Source: Dehalococcoidia bacterium UBA6627 (GTDB lineage: Bacteria > Chloroflexota > Dehalococcoidia > UBA2979). From it: a stretch of 28,685 nt of DNA. The stretch lies in contig DKLZ01000072.1 of assembly GCA_002455955.1 (NCBI GenBank), positions 1 to 28,685 of the forward strand, in the 5' to 3' direction. Position 1 is the stretch's first letter. Every line of letters begins with the position of its first letter. Below are positions 1 through 7,577 of the stretch, piece after piece. The notes beneath the pieces were generated by a model. It was not told the origin of the DNA and ran no database searches. It worked only from the letters and a program-made list of their open reading frames with translations. The translations under genes were made by a program, and so were the position numbers.

Positions 1-1
1 T

Positions 2-193
2 GCTTATAGCCTTAACGGAGGTCGGCCAGACGGCGGTGCGCGACCATTCGACCCTGAATGCTGGTTACGTGTCTCGAACGTCGAACTACCTTGGCTCCGC
101 GACCACGGAGTCTCAGAAGACGATATAGATGCAATGATGACTCGCTCAATTCGTGCAACTTTCGAGGCAGCCGCCGCAATGGCTTCAGGGTAG
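2..193 (+). CDS. 3' end of an unidentified protein, possibly amidohydrolase/phosphotriesterase-like (5' truncated)
   Basis: The frame that ends at TAG 191-193 is open from the left edge and gives about 63 residues with no internal stop. Its composition is protein-like (RPFDPECWLRVSN, then PWLRDHGVSEDDIDAMM, then an alanine-rich tail). The segment 'LRxxGVSExDID' recalls the last helix of phosphotriesterase-type amidohydrolases, where 'lrerGVseedid..l' precedes the C-terminus, but the usual NPRR that should follow is absent. The family is therefore only a suggestion. The gene runs toward the minus-strand kor operon and would share the palindrome at 346-376. No start is visible in the window. 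Confidence 0.5.
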   Translation, partial: AYSLNGGRPDGGARPFDPECWLRVSNVELPWLRDHGVSEDDIDAMMTRSIRATFEAAAAMASG

Positions 194-345
194 TGCTGCA
201 GATCAGAGACGTTATGCGGAATTAATTGCATCAGGATTATGCGAATGGGGTCATCCAACACAACCACTCAAGCTCACGACCAACTAACGGAGCTAATCGC
301 CTAGCCAACCTTAGAAGGCGACACAGAACTAATCCCGACTATCAA

Positions 346-376
346 TTTTATGCCGCCCCTAAGGGGCGGCATAAAA
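346..376. terminator. Perfect 15-bp palindrome, probable bidirectional terminator after korC
   Basis: Two perfect 15-nt arms (346-360 and 362-376) flank a single central A. The GC-rich core GCCGCCCC/GGGGCGGC lies between a T run on the outer left and an A run on the outer right. It starts 4 nt beyond the korC stop and lies between two converging genes, the classic place for a shared terminator. Oddly, the flanking runs have reversed polarity: on either strand the RNA has U's before the stem and A's after it. It is therefore not a textbook intrinsic terminator, and could instead be an RNA-end-protecting hairpin or a REP-like element. Confidence 0.5.
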
Positions 377-379
377 CGG

Positions 380-940
380 TCAGGCGTTCACCGGCGTCTC
401 GACTCTCAGTGCGTCTATATCCAGATCAAATCCGCGTTTCAGTGCGTCTTGATTAGTAGTTGCACTACCAAATGGCGACCGTGCAACCACCGCTGCATCT
501 AAATCGTCGAAAGTTACAACACCAGATATCTTGGCTAATACTGCTAACGCGACCATGTTTGACACGCGCCGAACACCGACTGCATCGGCTATCTCAGTGA
601 GCGGAGCATGATAAACAGTCGCCGGAGTCTCCGGAATTTGCGGCGCGTAGACAGTGTCTGCAATGACCACACCTTCTGGTTTTACCAGATCTAGATGAGC
701 TCGAATTGCACCCATGTGCTGAGCAATCAAAAAGTCAGGGGCAATGACCCAGGGAAAGGTAATAGGCTCGTCACCGAGCACAATGTCCCCCGCAGCCGCA
801 CCATCACGGACTGCCGCCTCATAGAATTGCGTCTGGACAGCCTCCTGTCCACCTAACCCACCAGCAGCCTCAGCAAGTATCGTGCTCGCAAGAACGGAAC
901 CCTGTCCACCTACACCAGCGAAGCGAATTTCAGTTCTCAT
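380..940 (-). CDS. korC: 2-oxoacid:ferredoxin oxidoreductase, gamma subunit
   Basis: A 186-residue protein of the pyruvate/ketoisovalerate oxidoreductase gamma family. The N-terminus has the family signature FAGVGGQGS (residues about 7-15), followed by the 'QTQFYEAAVRDG' stretch and the 'DTVYAP' region. The gamma subunit belongs to the CoA-dependent oxidative decarboxylation of a 2-oxoacid to acyl-CoA with transfer of two electrons to ferredoxin in the cytoplasm. It is the last gene of a four-gene operon, beginning only 2 nt after the beta-subunit stop, so translation is probably coupled. The order delta-alpha-beta-gamma equals the archaeal-type korDABC arrangement, which favours 2-oxoglutarate, but substrate specificity cannot be read with certainty. 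Confidence 0.9.
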   Translation of the reverse strand: MRTEIRFAGVGGQGSVLASTILAEAAGGLGGQEAVQTQFYEAAVRDGAAAGDIVLGDEPITFPWVIAPDFLIAQHMGAIRAHLDLVKPEGVVIADTVYAPQIPETPATVYHAPLTEIADAVGVRRVSNMVALAVLAKISGVVTFDDLDAAVVARSPFGSATTNQDALKRGFDLDIDALRVETPVNA

Positions 941-942
941 GA

Positions 943-1881
943 TTACGCCAGCGCCGGCGGCTTGCCACTGCCGCGCTTTGCTGCCTCAACCTCACCACCC
1001 TGCACGCGGTCCACTAACTTACGCCATTCTTCACCCAACTCAGGACGTTCTGGTCCCGTCCACGTACCAATAATGAACTTGCCCAGAATGTCTTCCGGCT
1101 CAAGTTTCGCTGCTCTGGCGGCAGTGATCGAATTGTCCTTGTACCATTTCAGCATGTCAGGGGCCGTAGGCATGCCATTACGCTTACCCCAAAGCTCGTG
1201 GCAGTTTTGCAAAATCTCTACCACCGAAAATCCCTTGTGTTGGATGGCACCTTCAATTGCTCGCACCATGTGCTGAGCGTGATAGACCGTTGTCCGAGCC
1301 GCATATCCTGCACCGGAACCAAGCGCAATATCCACCACGTCGAAATCATTTTCGACCATACCGTAAGGTGATGTCTGCGTGATCGTCTCTCGTGGCGTTG
1401 TCGGCCCGTGTTGCCCTCCGGTCTCGCCGTATACGAAGTTATTAAACACGATCACGGTGATGTCGATATTACGGCGAGCTGCATGAACGAAGTGCTGTGC
1501 TCCAATTGCCAGAGCATCGCCATCACCCTGTAACGTCACCACAGTTAGATCGGGACGGCAAAGCTTAATCGCTGTACCCATAGCAGCAGCGCGCCCATGC
1601 CCCATATGCGCCTGACTGGCCTGATAGTACGAGCCCATCACCGCGTAGCAACCACTACCACCGACAGTGACAATTTCTTTCGGATCGAGCTCGAGTCTCT
1701 CAAAAGCGCGCATGATTGCGCTCTGAGCGATACCGAGTCCACATCCTGGACAGTAACGGAAGTGCTTACCTTCGTTCTCATTCGGAACATTGCCATAGAA
1801 CTCAATGGTTTCCTCCATTGGCTTCGGCGCTGATCTTTTACGCGCCGGAGCCGCAGCTGGAGATGCTTCAATGGTAGTCAT
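943..1881 (-). CDS. korB: 2-oxoacid:ferredoxin oxidoreductase, beta subunit (thiamine diphosphate and Fe-S binding)
   Basis: A 312-residue TPP-binding subunit. The thiamine diphosphate motif starts at GDG (119-121) and ends at NN (147-148). Four cysteines are placed as expected for the [4Fe-4S] cluster of this family: C44 and C47 in YCPGCG, C78, and C227. The protein performs the decarboxylation half of the 2-oxoacid to acyl-CoA reaction. The first ~20 residues are an Ala/Pro/Lys-rich extension before the conserved part. The start ATG overlaps the alpha-subunit stop (ATGA, 1878-1881) and has an AAGGAG site about 8 nt upstream, a strong sign of translational coupling. Confidence 0.93.
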   Translation of the reverse strand: MTTIEASPAAAPARKRSAPKPMEETIEFYGNVPNENEGKHFRYCPGCGLGIAQSAIMRAFERLELDPKEIVTVGGSGCYAVMGSYYQASQAHMGHGRAAAMGTAIKLCRPDLTVVTLQGDGDALAIGAQHFVHAARRNIDITVIVFNNFVYGETGGQHGPTTPRETITQTSPYGMVENDFDVVDIALGSGAGYAARTTVYHAQHMVRAIEGAIQHKGFSVVEILQNCHELWGKRNGMPTAPDMLKWYKDNSITAARAAKLEPEDILGKFIIGTWTGPERPELGEEWRKLVDRVQGGEVEAAKRGSGKPPALA

Positions 1882-3110
1882 ACGGCTGCTCCTTCTAGGT
1901 GGCGAGCGGCCACCGGGACTAGTTCCATAATTTCGTCAGGCTCGATATATGTGGAGTCGACGTGGTTGACTCCAACAATCTCGGCAGGATGTTGTCGAAG
2001 CACTCGCGTTACCTCGCCGCGAATCTGACCCATATTCATCTCTGGCACGATCACCAGATTCGCGTTCGCCGCAGCGCGCTGAACAATTTCCTCTGGGAAT
2101 GGGAACAGCGTAATCAACCGCAAAAGGCCAGCCTTGACACCCTTCTCTCGAAGTTGATCTACGGCAAATCGAGCTGTTCGCGCTTGAGTCCCGAAGGCGA
2201 TCAAGAGCACCTCAGCATCGTCCGTATAAACTTCCTCAACGAACGTAACTTCGTCGCGACGCTTCGTGATCTTGTGATGGAGTCGGCGAATGTTGTAGTC
2301 CTGAGCCGACAATCCTGTCAGTGGCATACGAACACCATGTGTCGCATCCGTCTCAGGACGCATCCAGTTACCGTTAATTGATCGGTGCTCCGTACCAACC
2401 GCAGCAAACGGGCGAATTTCGGTCATCGTGCCATCATAGATTCGGCTTGGATCCGCAGCTCCTTCGTCATCTGGCATGAGTCGAGTCTCAATTGGCACCG
2501 TATCGTAGTCGGGGATATCCACGACCTCACGCATAAGACCGACAAGCCCCTCGGGAACCGTGATAACACCAGTTTGAAAACGTTCAGAAAGATTGACTGC
2601 TTTGAGAGTGAGCCAGAATGATTCTTCAACGGTGGAGGGCGATAGGACGATTGCCTCTCGATCGCCGTTAGGCCCCCATCGAGCCTGCATAATATCCATC
2701 TGACCCGATCGCGTGGCATTGCCTAGGCCTGGACCAGCTCGCTGCACATTGACGATCAAGGCTGGAATTTCGTCAGTCTGTGCCCAACCAATACCGTCTT
2801 GCATTAGCGAGATACCCGGACCTGCTGTAGCAGTCATCGATTTCGTACCCGTCAGCGAAGCACCCATCACTGCGTGAATGGATCCAACTTCATCCTCCAT
2901 CTGGAGATAGACGCCTCCGACAGCGGCCTGACGGATAGACATTTGCTCTGCAATCTCCGTACATGGAGTAATCGGGTAGCCCGCATAGAAGCGAACCCCT
3001 GCAGCAATCGCACCTTCACATATGGATTCATTCCCCTGAAGAAGGCGCCGATCGGCAACTCGTATACCTTCACTTGGCAGCTTCAATCGCTCAAGAATAT
3101 TAAGGTCCAT
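1878..3110 (-). CDS. korA: 2-oxoacid:ferredoxin oxidoreductase, alpha subunit
   Basis: A 410-residue alpha subunit carrying the family hallmark YPITPCTEI (about residues 45-53), then a PFOR domain II-type region near 290-400. The middle stretch RAGPGLGNATRSGQMD corresponds to the 'RgGPstG.pT..eQ.D' signature of KorA/VorA-like alpha subunits. It pairs with KorB to hold the substrate and CoA. An AGGAGGAG site lies just upstream of the ATG, and the gene begins 8 nt after the ferredoxin-subunit stop, overlapping korB by 4 nt at its end. Assignment to the OFOR family is firm; 2-oxoglutarate as substrate is the likeliest reading from gene order only. Confidence 0.92.
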   Translation of the reverse strand: MDLNILERLKLPSEGIRVADRRLLQGNESICEGAIAAGVRFYAGYPITPCTEIAEQMSIRQAAVGGVYLQMEDEVGSIHAVMGASLTGTKSMTATAGPGISLMQDGIGWAQTDEIPALIVNVQRAGPGLGNATRSGQMDIMQARWGPNGDREAIVLSPSTVEESFWLTLKAVNLSERFQTGVITVPEGLVGLMREVVDIPDYDTVPIETRLMPDDEGAADPSRIYDGTMTEIRPFAAVGTEHRSINGNWMRPETDATHGVRMPLTGLSAQDYNIRRLHHKITKRRDEVTFVEEVYTDDAEVLLIAFGTQARTARFAVDQLREKGVKAGLLRLITLFPFPEEIVQRAAANANLVIVPEMNMGQIRGEVTRVLRQHPAEIVGVNHVDSTYIEPDEIMELVPVAARHLEGAAV

Positions 3111-3118
3111 GACTCCTC

Positions 3119-3364
3119 CTATCCGCCAGCCGAGGCAGTTTCACCGGTCGGCGTAGTTACCACATTGATCGCCCAGTCCGTACACAACCACTCACAGAGG
3201 CGGCAACCTGTACAAGCATCAAGGTTTGTGACAACTGCCTTACGTAATGGGTCACTTGCGGAAAGCACATTCTCTGGGCAAACGTCGTAGCAAATTCCAC
3301 ATGAGCGGCAGCGCGGTTCATTAATCTCCACGCGAACGTCATGACCTTTTAATCGTCCTGTCAA
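3119..3364 (-). CDS. korD: 2-oxoacid:ferredoxin oxidoreductase, delta subunit (2[4Fe-4S] ferredoxin)
   Basis: An 81-residue bacterial-type ferredoxin with two CxxCxxCxxxC/P motifs: C19, C22, C25, C29 and C51, C54, C57, C61. These bind two [4Fe-4S] clusters that carry electrons from the catalytic subunits to free ferredoxin. The start is TTG at 3364: a GGGAGGTG site lies about 4 nt upstream and no in-frame ATG precedes the first motif. It is the first gene of korDABC. The divergent 290-nt region to the crotonase gene presumably holds the operon promoter, though no convincing -35/-10 pair was found. Confidence 0.9.
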   Translation of the reverse strand: MTGRLKGHDVRVEINEPRCRSCGICYDVCPENVLSASDPLRKAVVTNLDACTGCRLCEWLCTDWAINVVTTPTGETASAGG

Positions 3365-3654
3365 CCCGCACCTCCCGGATTACAGATATTATCGTTGCTC
3401 GATTCTACATCTTAAAAGAAATCTCTGCGGAATGATTTCGGTAGCGATTTTTTTGAGCTTCAATTCCCTGCTAAATGGCTCAATGAAATCAACTTAAGTG
3501 AGCCATACCGCAGGAACATCACCTGACAAATGATTACTTCATATAATTTCTTCTGGCGTGCTCATCTAAGCACTGCGGTTAACTCACAGCACTAGCGTGG
3601 GTGATATTCAGCGTCTGACGATACAATCTATTTTCGCTATAGGAGGCACCTACC
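3365..3654. other. Divergent intergenic region between korDABC and a crotonase gene
   Basis: These 290 nt separate two divergent genes, so both promoters should lie here. A consensus TATAAT occurs at 3542-3547 on the plus strand but has no acceptable -35 at 16-18 nt. A TACAAT at 3622-3627 is also unsupported. The ribosome binding sites are clear on both sides (GGGAGGTG for korD, AGGAGG for the crotonase). No RNA gene or further ORF is evident. Confidence 0.5.
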
Positions 3655-4458
3655 ATGACAGAGATGGACATTTTAATCGTCGAACAAAAGGGCGCCGCTC
3701 GCGTCCTCACGTTAAATCGGCCGGAATCACTAAACGCGCTCGGAGGTGGGCTACATTCAAAAGTAGTTGACGCTCTGCATGAAGCTGATGAAGACGACGA
3801 AGCTCGTGTCGTGGTGTTAACTGGTGCTGGTCGTGGATTTTGTTCAGGCGGTGACATCAAGGGAATGTATCAATCACGCGTGCTCAAAGATGATGGGCCA
3901 CCTCCTGCGCCACCAGCCAACGCTGGTGATTCTCAGGGGCTAGTCGCAAGGGTGATCCGGCGAATCGGAACCCCAGTCATCGCCGCAGTTAATGGTGACG
4001 CAGCCGGGGCAGGCTGTGACATAGCTCTTTCCTGTGACATTCGTATAGCTTCTGAGCGTGCGCGCTTTGGTGAAGCGTTCGCTCGGATCGGACTCGTCCC
4101 GGACAATGGTGGCATGTACCTACTGCCTCGCATCGTTGGAGCTGCACGGGCATCCGAGATGGTCTTAACCGCCGACATGATCCCTGTCACAGAGATGTCC
4201 GACTGGGGCATCGTTAACAAGATAGTGCCACATGACGAACTGCTACCTGCAGCATTAGAAATGGCCGAACGGATCGGAGCGAACCCATCCCGAGCACTCG
4301 CGATGGCAAAGTGGGGACTACAACGGGCACAGCACACCGACTTCGAGGGCAGTTTCGACTGGGTAAACTATTCGATGAATATTCTGCGCGCCTCAGACGA
4401 GCACAAAGACGCTGTCAAGAGTTTTGTAGAGCAGCGGGCGGCGCGTCGAAACAAATAG
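3655..4458 (+). CDS. Enoyl-CoA hydratase/isomerase family protein (crotonase superfamily), altered active site
   Basis: A 267-residue crotonase fold. NRPESLNAL (21-29), FCSGGDIKG (62-70) and the GDAAGAGCDIALSCD stretch (114-128) form the CoA site and oxyanion hole. Against rat mitochondrial crotonase the two catalytic glutamates align with D122 and F142, so plain syn-hydration of enoyl-CoA is unlikely. Isomerase or another crotonase chemistry is more plausible. The 'RFGEAFARIGLVPDNGG' form is common in the isomerase-like branch. An AGGAGG site lies 7-8 nt before ATG 3655. A Pro-rich insert (81-88) lies in the variable loop. It is divergent from korDABC and followed by a strong hairpin. Confidence 0.9.
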   Translation: MTEMDILIVEQKGAARVLTLNRPESLNALGGGLHSKVVDALHEADEDDEARVVVLTGAGRGFCSGGDIKGMYQSRVLKDDGPPPAPPANAGDSQGLVARVIRRIGTPVIAAVNGDAAGAGCDIALSCDIRIASERARFGEAFARIGLVPDNGGMYLLPRIVGAARASEMVLTADMIPVTEMSDWGIVNKIVPHDELLPAALEMAERIGANPSRALAMAKWGLQRAQHTDFEGSFDWVNYSMNILRASDEHKDAVKSFVEQRAARRNK

Positions 4459-4498
4459 CTACATAACCTAATCGACAACTCACCGATCTAAACTGAAA

Positions 4499-4531
4499 CT
4501 CTGCTGCTCCGATAGAATCGAAGCAGTAGAG
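4499..4531 (+). other. Strong 33-nt RNA hairpin between crotonase and small CxxC gene
   Basis: Two 15-nt arms (4499-4513 and 4517-4531) pair with one G-U wobble and one C-A mismatch around an AGA triloop. It lies 40 nt after the crotonase stop and 39 nt before the next start. No U run follows, so it is more likely an mRNA-end or processing hairpin than a classical intrinsic terminator. Confidence 0.55.
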
Positions 4532-4570
4532 CGAAAAGGATCTCTAGGGACACGGGAACGAGCATAACCA

Positions 4571-4801
4571 ATGACGATGCCCGGACCATGGATGGCCGAC
4601 GACGAGTTACCTCGCTTCGTCTCATTACTGCGCATGGCTCACGGTCCGATAGATCGGGACTCAGAACACCATGGCGAACGAATGGCGCTTGAAGAACTGG
4701 AAGACCTCGGTGAAGATTTTTTCGACCCTAACACCAAGGCTCGTTGCATCCTCACCTGCCACCAATGTGGCCTAATCGCATGGGCATGGTTCGACGACTA
4801 G
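4571..4801 (+). CDS. Small hypothetical protein with C-terminal CxxC
   Basis: A 76-residue acidic protein that I do not recognise. It has a very acidic middle (GERMALEELEDLGEDFFDP) and ends in LTCHQCGLIAWAWFDD, where CxxC could bind metal or act as a thiol pair. There is no signal peptide or membrane segment. The start is uncertain: the ATG at 4571 has only a weak GGGAACGAG-type site upstream, and ATG 4577 or 4592 is possible. It lies in the same direction as the upstream crotonase but is separated by a hairpin. No large ORF opposes it, which supports it being real. Confidence 0.5.
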   Translation: MTMPGPWMADDELPRFVSLLRMAHGPIDRDSEHHGERMALEELEDLGEDFFDPNTKARCILTCHQCGLIAWAWFDD

Positions 4802-4877
4802 CCAGTGGTGGAGTGACCTTGATCAGCTAACAATCGATCCTCTTGCAGTAGCAGAACTTTGAACAAGGCTGCTCATA

Positions 4878-6089
4878 CTAGCCTCGTGGTAATCCAAGAC
4901 CACGGGTCGCAATAATATTTCGCTGGATTTCACTACTGCCTCCAGCGATCGTAGCTGAAACCGAACTAACGTAACGTTGCGCGGGCATCGCAGCACGAGG
5001 TGCCCATTCAGTCTCTTCATCCCAACAGTTGGTATAGAGACCAAAAATTCTGGCCTCGGTATGAGCCGTTCGTTGGTTCGCTTCAAAAATCGACATTTGC
5101 AGCATCGAAGCCTCATAGTTAGGCACAACACCTTTGGCTTGCATCGAAACGACGCGAAAGGCGAGATTAAACGCAACCTCGATCTCGGTTGCACGATCTG
5201 CTACCTGATGCCGTAACGTCACTGACTTAGCAAGTCGTGACTTCTGCTGACCAGCTTCAGTAGTTAGATATTCAAGTAGAGTCGAAAGCTCTCTCCGAGC
5301 AGAAACAGCTTGACGAATCCGCGAGCGTTCGAAATCCATCAATGTAACGCTGACATACCAACCACGGTTCTCTTCACCAACGCGGTTGCGAGCGGGAACA
5401 TGGACATCTTCGAAGAAGACCTCGTTGAACCCATGAGCCCAGCCCATATTCACTAACGGGCGAACAGAAATGCCCGGGCTCTTCATGTCGAGCAAAAGGA
5501 ATGAAATCCCTCGGTGCTTTGGTGCTGCCGGATCAGTACGCACAAGCATCGCTATGTAATCGGCATGGTGGGCGTTGGACGTCCAGATCTTTTGTCCATT
5601 AATTATGTAGTCATCACCGCTGCGTTCTGCACGCGTCTGAAGAGATGCGAGATCCGAACCAGAACCAGGTTCAGAGAATCCCTGACACCAGTTCGTGTCA
5701 CCGGAGAGGATTTGTGGAAGATACTCTCGTTTCAGATCGTCACTACCGTGGATAATGATCGCGGGGCCGATCTGTGCGATCTCCTGCCCACCCACTTGTG
5801 GTGCTCGAGCGTCCGCCATCTCGTGATTAAAGATGAATTGCTCCATCGGAGACAATCCTGCACCCCCATACTCACGCGGCCATGCGGGTGCAATCCAGCC
5901 ACGATCAGCTAACGCCTTGACCCATCGATCAGATGTCTGCTTGAGCTCAGCATCGTCCGAATGTCGATCATGTCCCCATGTTGTCGGACCTGCTTTGTCT
6001 GGCCGATACCGACCAGGAAGATCCTCAGAGATGAACTGACGGACGGCAGTACGGAACGACGCTTGCTCCTGACTATCTGCCCAGTCCAT
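4878..6089 (-). CDS. Acyl-CoA dehydrogenase family protein
   Basis: A 403-residue flavoprotein of the acyl-CoA dehydrogenase fold: N-terminal helical domain, central beta domain with QGFSEPGSGSDLASLQT (FAD/substrate contact) and KIWTSNAHHADY, and C-terminal helical domain ending in GGSSEIQRNIIATRGLGLPR. It would oxidise an acyl-CoA to the 2-enoyl-CoA, passing electrons to ETF. The catalytic glutamate of medium-chain enzymes (in YEGT) aligns with Ala in IAGGSSEIQ, as in many FadE-like paralogues where the base lies elsewhere. I chose ATG 6089, with GGGAG 9 nt upstream, over the in-frame TTG at 6122. The gene stands alone on the minus strand. Confidence 0.9.
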   Translation of the reverse strand: MDWADSQEQASFRTAVRQFISEDLPGRYRPDKAGPTTWGHDRHSDDAELKQTSDRWVKALADRGWIAPAWPREYGGAGLSPMEQFIFNHEMADARAPQVGGQEIAQIGPAIIIHGSDDLKREYLPQILSGDTNWCQGFSEPGSGSDLASLQTRAERSGDDYIINGQKIWTSNAHHADYIAMLVRTDPAAPKHRGISFLLLDMKSPGISVRPLVNMGWAHGFNEVFFEDVHVPARNRVGEENRGWYVSVTLMDFERSRIRQAVSARRELSTLLEYLTTEAGQQKSRLAKSVTLRHQVADRATEIEVAFNLAFRVVSMQAKGVVPNYEASMLQMSIFEANQRTAHTEARIFGLYTNCWDEETEWAPRAAMPAQRYVSSVSATIAGGSSEIQRNIIATRGLGLPRG

Positions 6090-6157
6090 ATATATTGACT
6101 CCCAACTAAGATCAGCTACCAACGGCGCAGTGCGAAACTAGCATCGACGCTACCACA

Positions 6158-6181
6158 CATGAAATACCTCAAGCTTTCATG
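6158..6181. repeat. 7-bp perfect inverted repeat upstream of the acyl-CoA dehydrogenase gene
   Basis: CATGAAA (6158-6164) and TTTCATG (6175-6181) form a perfect inverted repeat with a 10-nt spacer. It lies about 70 nt upstream of the acyl-CoA dehydrogenase start and downstream of the hydroxyacid dehydrogenase gene. It may be an operator or a hairpin; nothing decides between them. Confidence 0.3.
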
Positions 6182-6236
6182 CAAGAATGAATCAGCGCCC
6201 CACCTCTTCCTCTTTAATCATTTCGTAAGCCGATTC

Positions 6237-7238
6237 TTACTCGATTTGAACAACATGGTTAAGCAACATCTCGCCACGCTGACGACGAACAAAGTTCTCA
6301 AGGAAGATATCGACTACACGATCGTCGTTGCCATTCGAGACTGAAGAGTTATGTGGTGTAAGTAACACTTGTGGCATATCCCATAGCACAGAGTCATTCG
6401 AGAGTGGCTCTTGTTCGAAAACGTCTAGGTAGGCACCAGCAATATCATTACGCTGAAGTGCAACGATCAGTGCTTTTTCGTCGACTACAGCCCCCCTCGA
6501 GACATTGAGCAAGTGCGCATGGTTGGGTAAGCGATCAAACACAGCTTCGTCAATCAAACCACGGGTTTGTTCTGTGAGTGCACAAGAGAGAAATAGCCAG
6601 TCAGCACGTGGTAACAAATCATTCATTGCCGACGGGGGATGGAGTTCATCGACTTCGTCATCAGGACGAAGAGGTGACCGACGAACGCCAATAACATGGA
6701 GTCCCAATGCCTGAGCAATGCGACAAGCGTGCCTTCCTATAGCTCCGACACCAAAGACTACTAGCGTCTGGCCACGCAGATCACGGGGCTCGTCAGGAGT
6801 AATAATGCGATCCCAACGGCGTTCTTGCTGTGCCTGACGCCAATGCGCAAAAGGGCGCGCAAACCAAAGCAATGCCGCCATCGCAGTCTGTGCAATCGGT
6901 TCGGCATGTGATCCTGCAGAGCTAGTGAGCGTGATGCCACGATCTAGTAGTGCCTGATATCGCGACCCATTTACACCGGCATGAAACACGTGTAACCAAC
7001 GCAAATTTTCTGCCTGATTAATCGTTTGGAAGAAGTGCTCAGAACCCCTAATAAAGATATCCCTAGAGAAAACAGCAACCTCGACTGAAGCAAGTTGCTG
7101 ATCATCAATTTCTTCTTCATCAGAAATGAGAACAATTTGATCAGAGCCATGCTCGCCCATGATCGCTTCAACTCGGCGTCCGTAGCGTTCAAAAAATGTC
7201 TTTGTGACCATAACGCCGCCCGGTTTACTTCTAACCAT
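6237..7238 (-). CDS. NAD(P)-dependent D-2-hydroxyacid dehydrogenase
   Basis: A 333-residue member of the D-isomer-specific 2-hydroxyacid dehydrogenases. The Rossmann motif GVGAIG is at 163-168 and the following basic patch VRRSP suggests NADPH. The catalytic set is complete: R248 in NVSRGAVVD, E277 in QEPL and H296 in TPHNSS. It would interconvert a 2-oxoacid and a D-2-hydroxyacid, which could link to the 2-oxoacid oxidoreductase upstream. The closest general resemblance is to glyoxylate/hydroxypyruvate reductase-like proteins. ATG 7238 has GAGGAG about 5 nt upstream. It is divergent from the downstream crotonase operon. Confidence 0.9.
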   Translation of the reverse strand: MVRSKPGGVMVTKTFFERYGRRVEAIMGEHGSDQIVLISDEEEIDDQQLASVEVAVFSRDIFIRGSEHFFQTINQAENLRWLHVFHAGVNGSRYQALLDRGITLTSSAGSHAEPIAQTAMAALLWFARPFAHWRQAQQERRWDRIITPDEPRDLRGQTLVVFGVGAIGRHACRIAQALGLHVIGVRRSPLRPDDEVDELHPPSAMNDLLPRADWLFLSCALTEQTRGLIDEAVFDRLPNHAHLLNVSRGAVVDEKALIVALQRNDIAGAYLDVFEQEPLSNDSVLWDMPQVLLTPHNSSVSNGNDDRVVDIFLENFVRRQRGEMLLNHVVQIE

Positions 7239-7577
7239 TAGTGCTCCTCAGACATTCGATAATCCTGCACGACAATTCCATTGCCTTGAGATAACTGATC
7301 CGAAAGGTCTGTATCGCATCAGACCTGTCTCCTATCTGAAAATGATATCGACGGTCTTGCCGCTCAAATCGAAGGTTGAATCAACACTTGCATAACCATA
7401 GCTACTTAGAGTCCATTAGGTATCACAATAAGCACGTCAGGTAGTCAGTTCGTACTAGCAACCGAGCACTTCCTGAAATCAAATGACGAGATAGGTTATC
7501 TCCACTCATTGATCAGTTATCATCCCCACCGCGCCAGAGTGATTAATCCTCACTCGCTATTTGGAAGGACTATATCG
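7239..7577. other. 339-nt divergent regulatory region with two inverted repeats
   Basis: This gap between divergent genes holds AGGTCTG (7305-7311) / CAGACCT (7320-7326), a perfect 7-bp inverted repeat with an 8-nt spacer. It also holds GAGATA-GGT-TATCTC (7488-7502), a perfect 6-bp inverted repeat with a 3-nt spacer, about 75 nt before the crotonase start. Both look like operator-type dyads, but no sigma-70 promoter pair is convincing. No RNA gene was recognised. Confidence 0.4.
7488..7502. promoter_or_regulatory. Candidate operator dyad GAGATAGGTTATCTC
   Basis: A perfect 6-3-6 dyad about 75 nt upstream of the crotonase start at 7578. Size and symmetry suit a small dimeric repressor such as a TetR- or GntR-type protein, but no regulator gene is encoded nearby and the motif was not seen elsewhere in the window. 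Confidence 0.3.

Noticed and set aside
380..382. Other TGA stops (korC, ATP-grasp, LimB-like, FAD oxidase) as possible selenocysteine codons
   Set aside because: Those I read through gave no conserved-looking extension, and the proteins already end at the normal family length.
226..456. 76-codon plus-strand ORF across the terminator palindrome
   Set aside because: It overlaps korC on the other strand, runs through the palindrome and has low-complexity Arg/Ser composition; it looks like a shadow frame.
3542..3547. Consensus TATAAT as a promoter for the crotonase at 3655
   Set aside because: No -35-like hexamer lies 16-18 nt upstream, and the leader would be about 100 nt; kept only as a note.
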